Of a stretch of 27,847 nt of DNA, positions 23,656-27,847 are shown in pieces (position 1 is the first letter of the stretch; each line of letters opens with the position of its first letter). This stretch comes from Fidelibacterota bacterium (GTDB lineage: Bacteria; Marinisomatota; Marinisomatia; Marinisomatales; UBA1611), in NCBI GenBank assembly GCA_002718285.1, contig PBAR01000011.1:1-27847 (forward strand), given 5' to 3'. Position numbers and translations under genes: made by a program. The notes under the pieces were generated by a model, which worked only from the letters and a program-made list of their open reading frames with translations, ran no database searches and was not told where the DNA came from.

Positions 23656-25521
23656 TTATCTTTGAAGATGTTCTTGCTCTTCAATCAATTCTAAATATTC
23701 TTTTTCCAAAAGATTTATTCTTTCCATTACTTCTTGGAGTAATACGTATTTACCTCCATTAGAAGGATCATTGGTAATTTCTCTTTGGGTATCTAGTTCT
23801 GTTTCAATTGAATTAAATCTTTTTTCAATCCATGCTAATCGATTTTTAACTTTTTTAATCTTCATATAATTTGATTTTTCTTTATTCCTGCTTTTATCCT
23901 TTATTAAGTTAAGTGTTAAAGAAGTATCAATCTCCTTTTTCCATTTATAATAATCATAGTTCCCTTCAAAAACACGGATCTTGCCAGAATCCACTTCAAA
24001 TATGAGATTTGTAACTTGATTTAAAAAATGACGATCATGCGAAATACAGATAATAGAACCAGTAAATTGGATTAAAACATCTTCAATCACATTACGTGTA
24101 TCCATATCAAGATGATTGGTAGGCTCATCTAATAAAAGTAAATGGGAAGGGTCAACCAATATTCTAGCCATAGCAACACGTGCTTTTTCTCCACCCGATA
24201 AAACCTTTATGTTTTTGTTAATCTCATCCCCCGTAAACATAAAATTGCCCAAATAAGTACGAATTTTAGTTTCATTCCAGGCATAACTAATTTTTTGTAT
24301 TGAATCAAAAACTGTATCATCTGGATTAAGAATTTCCAACTGGTGCTGAGCATAGTAGGATCTTTTCACAGCGTTACCAATATGAATACTACCAGATGTT
24401 ACATCTTCTACACCTGCTAACAGCTTAAGTAAGGTTGATTTTCCTGCGCCATTCTTTCCTACCAATCCAATCTTTTGACCTCGCTCTATACTCAAATTCA
24501 TTTGATTGAAAACTTCTATTTTCCCATAGCATTTAGTTACATTTTTACAAACTGCAATTTTTAATGGTGACCGACCTAGCTGAGGCAAAACTAGATTAAG
24601 AATCTCTTTATCTTCATTGGGAATATCAATTTTTTCCATCTTTTCCAGCATTTTTATACGGCTTTGAACCTGTTTAGCTTTCGTATTTTTATAACGGAAT
24701 CTTTCTATAAATCTCTCAGTTTCCCTAATCTGTAATTGTTGATTTCTGTATGCATTCCTATGCTGTTCTAGCCGAATTGATTTATCCAATTTATATTTAG
24801 AATAATTTCCTTTATAAATATTGATTTTTTTAAAATCAATTTCGAAAATATAATTAATAGATCGATCTAAAAATTCTCTATCATGGCTAATAATTATCAT
24901 TGCCCCTTTCCACTTTGATAGAAATGATTCTAGCCATATAGTTGCTTGAAGATCTAAATGATTTGTAGGCTCATCCAAAAATAAAATATTAGGCTCCTGA
25001 AGTAATATAGCTGCAAGAACCACGCGCATACGCCACCCTCCAGAAAAAATATCCATTGACTGGCTAAATTCATTTTCCTTAAATCCCAGTCCCCCTAATA
25101 TTATTTTAGCTTTTTCTTCTAACTTCCAACCATCTAAAGCTTCAAACTTATTTTGCACATTTCCTAATTCTTCAATTAAATCTTGATTATCCATATCCTT
25201 AGAAATTGCTTCAGACAATGAAATCATCTTTCCTTCTAATTTCATTATTTCTGGATATGCAACCATTACTTCTTCAAGAATAGATAGATTGGAACTAGAA
25301 ACGATCTCCTGTGCTAAATAACCTATTGATATTGATTTATCTAAATGGATATTTCCTGAATCAGGAGATATTTCTCCAAGAATAATTCTTAGAAGTGTAG
25401 TTTTTCCAGAACCATTTCGACCAACTAAACCAACTCTCATACCATGTTTGAGTGATATATTTATGTCAGAAAAAATTTCACTATCTGGGAAAGACTTAGA
25501 CAGGCTTTCTACACGAATCAT
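23656..25521 (-). CDS. ABC-F family ATPase (ribosome-associated)
   Basis: A 621-residue soluble protein with two ABC ATPase domains and no membrane segment, the ABC-F plan of translation factors that act at the ribosomal E site. Domain 1 has Walker A GRNGSGKT (34-41), signature FSGGWRMRV and Walker B ILFLDEPTNHLDL. A charged linker (about 235-310, RETERFIERFRYKNTKAKQV) is the tRNA-facing arm. Domain 2 has GKNGAGKSTLLKLLAG, LSGGEKARVAMARIL and LLLLDEPTNHLDM. A C-terminal coiled coil (about 545-620) is like that of Uup/YfmR. Both sites look catalytically complete. It follows mtaB by 21 bases on the same strand, probably one operon. Whether it is a general factor or gives antibiotic protection cannot be told; the Uup/YfmR type is more likely. 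Confidence 0.92.
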   Translation of the reverse strand: MIRVESLSKSFPDSEIFSDINISLKHGMRVGLVGRNGSGKTTLLRIILGEISPDSGNIHLDKSISIGYLAQEIVSSSNLSILEEVMVAYPEIMKLEGKMISLSEAISKDMDNQDLIEELGNVQNKFEALDGWKLEEKAKIILGGLGFKENEFSQSMDIFSGGWRMRVVLAAILLQEPNILFLDEPTNHLDLQATIWLESFLSKWKGAMIIISHDREFLDRSINYIFEIDFKKINIYKGNYSKYKLDKSIRLEQHRNAYRNQQLQIRETERFIERFRYKNTKAKQVQSRIKMLEKMEKIDIPNEDKEILNLVLPQLGRSPLKIAVCKNVTKCYGKIEVFNQMNLSIERGQKIGLVGKNGAGKSTLLKLLAGVEDVTSGSIHIGNAVKRSYYAQHQLEILNPDDTVFDSIQKISYAWNETKIRTYLGNFMFTGDEINKNIKVLSGGEKARVAMARILVDPSHLLLLDEPTNHLDMDTRNVIEDVLIQFTGSIICISHDRHFLNQVTNLIFEVDSGKIRVFEGNYDYYKWKKEIDTSLTLNLIKDKSRNKEKSNYMKIKKVKNRLAWIEKRFNSIETELDTQREITNDPSNGGKYVLLQEVMERINLLEKEYLELIEEQEHLQR

Positions 25522-25542
25522 TATTTTAAAACCAAAAAAGAA

Positions 25543-26841
25543 TTACAACAATTTTCCTTCTACAAATTTACCTTTATTTTCAAATAGTTTAATTTTTTGA
25601 ATTGTATTTGTTAGCTCCAGGTGACTATCTATTTGAACTTTAATATAGTTATCTGTGTAACCATTAAGTTTGTTACTTTTAGTATTCTCAAAAAGAACAT
25701 AACGATTGGTCCCTATGTGTTGGGAAATAAAATGACGTTGTTTTTTATTAGATAAAAAATGAAGCATTTTACTTCGTTCGGCCCTTAACTCATTTGAAAC
25801 TGAATCTCCCAATTCAGCGGCAAGAGTATTAGATCGTTCAGAATAGGGAAACACATGTAGATAAGATACATCCAAATCATTCAGAAAATTATATGTTTCT
25901 AAAAAATCTTTATCAGTTTCACCTGGAAAACCCACAATAACATCTGTTCCAATACAAGTATCTGGATTTAATGATTTAATTTTAGAAACTTTTTCAAAAT
26001 AAAGATTTTTTTTATATCTCCTTCGCATAGTTTTTAATATTTTATCTGATCCAGATTGAAGCGGAATATGAAAGTGTGGCATTAGTTTATTTGATGCTGA
26101 ACAGAATTCGATTATTTCATCTGTTAACAAGTTTGGCTCAATTGAAGAAATACGAATTCTATCAATTTCATTTAGATTATCTAATTGCTGGATTAATTCT
26201 AAAAATGCTTTAGGATTTTCTTTGTTAAAATCACCAATATTCACACCAGTTAGAACAATTTCCCGAGTATTGGTGGTGCTTGAAATTTCCTGTGCCGATT
26301 TAATAGTATTTTCAATTGTATCACTACGGCTCTTACCCCGAGCAAAGGGGATTGTACAAAAAGAGCAAGAATAATCACATCCATCTTGTATTTTAAGAAA
26401 TGATCGAGTTCTCTCACCAGTAGTAAAAGATGGTTTAAAACTATGTTCGTCGCTTATATCAGATCGAATTATTTTTACATCAGAATTCGTTTTTAATTGA
26501 CCCAAGTGTTCAAGAAGATTAAATTTTTCTTTAGTACCCAATATAAGATTTACTCCATCTATAGAAGAAATTTCATCTGGTTTTAACTGAGCATAACAAC
26601 CAATTATTGCTATGATTGAATCAGCATTTTTACGTTTAGCTTTTCGAATTAGTTTTCGTGCTTCTTTGTCTGCATTTTGTGTGACAGAGCAAGTATTTAA
26701 AACATAAACATCTGATTCTTCGTGGTAATCAACCTTTTTATACCCAAACTTATTAATATCTTTGGATAGTTGTGCAGTTTCTGAAAAATTCAATTTGCAT
26801 CCCAAAGTATGGAACGCTATACGTTTTTTTTCAGAGTTCAT
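25543..26841 (-). CDS. mtaB: tRNA t6A37 methylthiotransferase MtaB
   Basis: A 432-residue radical-SAM methylthiotransferase that converts N6-threonylcarbamoyladenosine at position 37 of ANN-decoding tRNAs to its 2-methylthio form. The N-terminal UPF0004 domain supplies the first cluster with C15 (TLGCKLNFSE), C51 (NTCSVT) and C82 (GCYAQ). The radical-SAM CxxxCxxC is C155/C159/C162 in DGCDYSCSFC. Later motifs are REIVLTGVNIGDF, ISSIEPNLL, HIPLQSGSDKILKTMRRRY and DVIVGFPGETD. The last about 60 residues form a TRAM-like RNA-binding end. TLGCKLN and the length favour MtaB over MiaB and RimO. It starts 85 bases after the terminator at 26931-26954, so it has its own promoter, and is likely co-transcribed with the ABC-F gene. 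Confidence 0.93.
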   Translation of the reverse strand: MNSEKKRIAFHTLGCKLNFSETAQLSKDINKFGYKKVDYHEESDVYVLNTCSVTQNADKEARKLIRKAKRKNADSIIAIIGCYAQLKPDEISSIDGVNLILGTKEKFNLLEHLGQLKTNSDVKIIRSDISDEHSFKPSFTTGERTRSFLKIQDGCDYSCSFCTIPFARGKSRSDTIENTIKSAQEISSTTNTREIVLTGVNIGDFNKENPKAFLELIQQLDNLNEIDRIRISSIEPNLLTDEIIEFCSASNKLMPHFHIPLQSGSDKILKTMRRRYKKNLYFEKVSKIKSLNPDTCIGTDVIVGFPGETDKDFLETYNFLNDLDVSYLHVFPYSERSNTLAAELGDSVSNELRAERSKMLHFLSNKKQRHFISQHIGTNRYVLFENTKSNKLNGYTDNYIKVQIDSHLELTNTIQKIKLFENKGKFVEGKLL

Positions 26842-26925
26842 TATTTAATAATAACAGATTAAATAAGGAAAGAACGTTTTTTTCTTTTATCGTAGAATAA
26901 TTGCAATAAAATATCTTTATCGTAA

Positions 26926-26954
26926 ACTAAAAAGGGCAGTAATAACTGCCCTTT
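26926..26954 (-). terminator. Intrinsic terminator after the Arg-rich gene
   Basis: A perfect 9-bp stem AAAGGGCAG (26931-26939) / CTGCCCTTT (26946-26954) with a 6-base loop. On the minus strand it is followed by more T (TTTTTAG overall). It begins six bases after the stop of the Arg-rich gene and separates it from mtaB. Confidence 0.8.
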
Positions 26955-26960
26955 CCGAAT

Positions 26961-27143
26961 TTAATCTCGGCGTTCCCCTCCAAATCGCCTAGAACCTTTT
27001 CTTTGGTATGCTTTACGATTATCATTCCCGCTTCTCCTATTATCTTCAACAGGAATATTTTCTCTCCTACGGTGTGATTTTCGATTATGCATAGCTCTAC
27101 GGTCACCATTTCGCCTTTCAGAATTTCGCATATTTTCACTCAT
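26961..27143 (-). CDS. Small, extremely Arg-rich protein
   Basis: A 60-residue protein with 17 Arg and 3 Lys, with short degenerate repeats of the form RR-x-G-x-(D/E)-RR: ERRNGDRR, NRRSGNDNR, RRFGGERRD. It has no hydrophobic core, signal or membrane segment, so it should be disordered and bind nucleic acid or another acidic partner. The start ATG at 27143 has GAGG 7 bases upstream, better than most genes here, and a strong terminator follows the stop, so it is a real, separately transcribed gene. A second open frame over the same bases (26927-27139) lacks these signals and runs into the terminator. I do not recognise a named family. Confidence 0.65.
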   Translation of the reverse strand: MSENMRNSERRNGDRRAMHNRKSHRRRENIPVEDNRRSGNDNRKAYQRKGSRRFGGERRD

Positions 27144-27231
27144 TACAATGCCTCAGATCAAACTAAGATAAAACTACAAAAATCTTAAAAAAACAGATAT
27201 GTTATTTTATCTTATTGTATTTTATATAAAA

Positions 27232-27663
27232 CTAGCCTGTATAATCGACAAATAAGGTCGACTCAGTAATGACAAGATTTACTTTATCTGTCATATCTAG
27301 AACACTAACAGATTCTTCAATCATTGCTTTTTCATTTTCGTGGATGAAATCATCAGCACGAGCTATATAAGCCAAGTTTTTTACCAGCTTAAAACGATCT
27401 TCATCTGATGTAAACATACCTTTCAAAGCTCCAAGTGAACTTGTGTATTGTGCACTACGCGCACCATCATCGCCAAGCTCAATGAATTTATCGATAACTT
27501 CTGCTTCTATTGTATTATAGTCATCTTCAGACATGTCAGGTACCATTACCTTACAATTGCCTCGCATTGCTTCCTTTTCAGATTCATCTACTTCACCATC
27601 TGCAAGAAACGATACACAGACAAAAGCATAGACTAAGTCGTGGTTTTGAGTCCAGTTTGCCAT
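27232..27663 (-). CDS. TerB-like helical protein
   Basis: A 143-residue acidic, all-helical soluble protein resembling the TerB/tellurite-resistance domain. It has two related acidic segments, FLADGEVDESEKEAM (about 19-33) and IARADDFIHENEKAMIEES (about 103-121). These are the paired D/E-rich turns of the TerB fold that may hold metal. The start is well supported: AAGGGG lies close before ATG 27663. No other ter genes (terC, terD, terZ) are near, so tellurite resistance should not be inferred; TerB-like proteins are also found in general stress and membrane-linked roles. An imperfect inverted repeat lies upstream at 27713-27745. Function unassigned. Confidence 0.65.
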   Translation of the reverse strand: MANWTQNHDLVYAFVCVSFLADGEVDESEKEAMRGNCKVMVPDMSEDDYNTIEAEVIDKFIELGDDGARSAQYTSSLGALKGMFTSDEDRFKLVKNLAYIARADDFIHENEKAMIEESVSVLDMTDKVNLVITESTLFVDYTG

Positions 27664-27712
27664 AGCTTCCCCTTCTGTTTAGATATTTTTGTTAATATTT
27701 ATTATTATTATT

Positions 27713-27745
27713 CAGTAAATAACTACATATGAACTGTAGTTACTG
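27713..27745. promoter_or_regulatory. Imperfect inverted repeat upstream of the TerB-like gene
   Basis: CAGTAA (27713-27718) and CTAC (27723-27726) pair with GTAG (27736-27739) and TTACTG (27740-27745). Four bases bulge on the left arm and the loop is 9 bases. It lies 50-82 bases before the start of the TerB-like gene, where an operator could sit. Beyond it, to the right edge, nothing else is recognisable. Confidence 0.25.
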
Positions 27746-27847
27746 TTCAAAATATACGAAAAGTTATGATTAAGATATGCTAAGGTCAAGATTGCCTTAT
27801 AAATTATTCAATTTTCATATTTTAGATGGATTATTGATTTAAATTAA

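Noticed and set aside
26927..27139. 70-residue minus-strand open frame overlapping the Arg-rich gene
   Set aside because: It uses a different frame, lacks the ribosome site seen for the Arg-rich frame, and runs through the terminator stem at 26931-26954.
27232..27663. Tellurite-resistance function for the TerB-like gene
   Set aside because: No terC, terD, terZ or terE genes are nearby; only the fold resemblance is supported.
1..27847. CRISPR array, insertion sequence, toxin-antitoxin pair or phage genes
   Set aside because: No regularly spaced repeats, transposase or integrase motifs, or typical small toxin/antitoxin pairs were found on either strand.

Overview
The window is AT-rich, gene-dense bacterial chromosome using the standard code. 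Spacing is short and there are many 4-base stop/start overlaps. It has no transposase, integrase, CRISPR array or recognisable phage gene. The gene set points to a marine bacterium of the Fibrobacterota-Chlorobiota-Bacteroidota (FCB) group, perhaps Candidatus Marinimicrobia (SAR406). Pointers are a YbeY whose third zinc ligand is Asp, as I recall from Bacteroidota, a full-length fused GcvP, a PgpH-YbeY-MazG operon, and a zinc-ribbon gene next to rnpB. This placement is inference from gene content, not a phylogeny.

Layout. Bases 1-607: the 3' end of an unidentified + strand gene, two strong hairpin terminators oriented to the minus strand, and a tRNA-Met(CAT)-like sequence that is intact only through the anticodon loop. 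Bases 608-2078: cutC (-) divergent from an RlmB-type rRNA methyltransferase (+). Bases 2083-10582: the accessory part. It holds a class IV PLP enzyme overlapping a sulfotransferase-like gene, a Tat-exported FAD amine oxidase, two overlapping Fe(II)/2-oxoglutarate oxygenases on the opposite strand, an APC amino-acid permease, and a SulP anion transporter fused to STAS and cyclic-nucleotide-type domains. Bases 10640-14497: single genes (hotdog thioesterase, SGNH hydrolase, MOSC protein, cysteine-synthase-family PLP enzyme, YwaF/TMEM164-like membrane protein).

Bases 14594-20564 are mainly minus-strand housekeeping: split zinc-ribbon gene, rnpB, acyl-CoA dehydrogenase, pgpH-like, ybeY and mazG, with overlapping or abutting ends from the dehydrogenase onward. 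Bases 20823-27663 hold gcvP (+), then on the minus strand a TerB-like gene, a very Arg-rich 60-residue protein, mtaB and an ABC-F ATPase.

How the genes may work together. The best candidate for an undescribed system is 2083-8337 (possibly to 10582). It combines a transaminase-fold enzyme that appears to lack the usual PLP-N1 glutamate, a translationally coupled sulfotransferase-like partner, an amine oxidase, two oxygenases with complete iron ligands and an amino-acid carrier. This would suit uptake and tailoring of an amino acid or amine, possibly with sulfation; the substrate cannot be read from the sequence. Other points worth a second look are the in-frame stop in the zinc-ribbon gene, a hairpin-rich small-RNA-like leader before it, the tRNA remnant, and substituted key residues in the YwaF-like protein and the SulP C-terminal domain.
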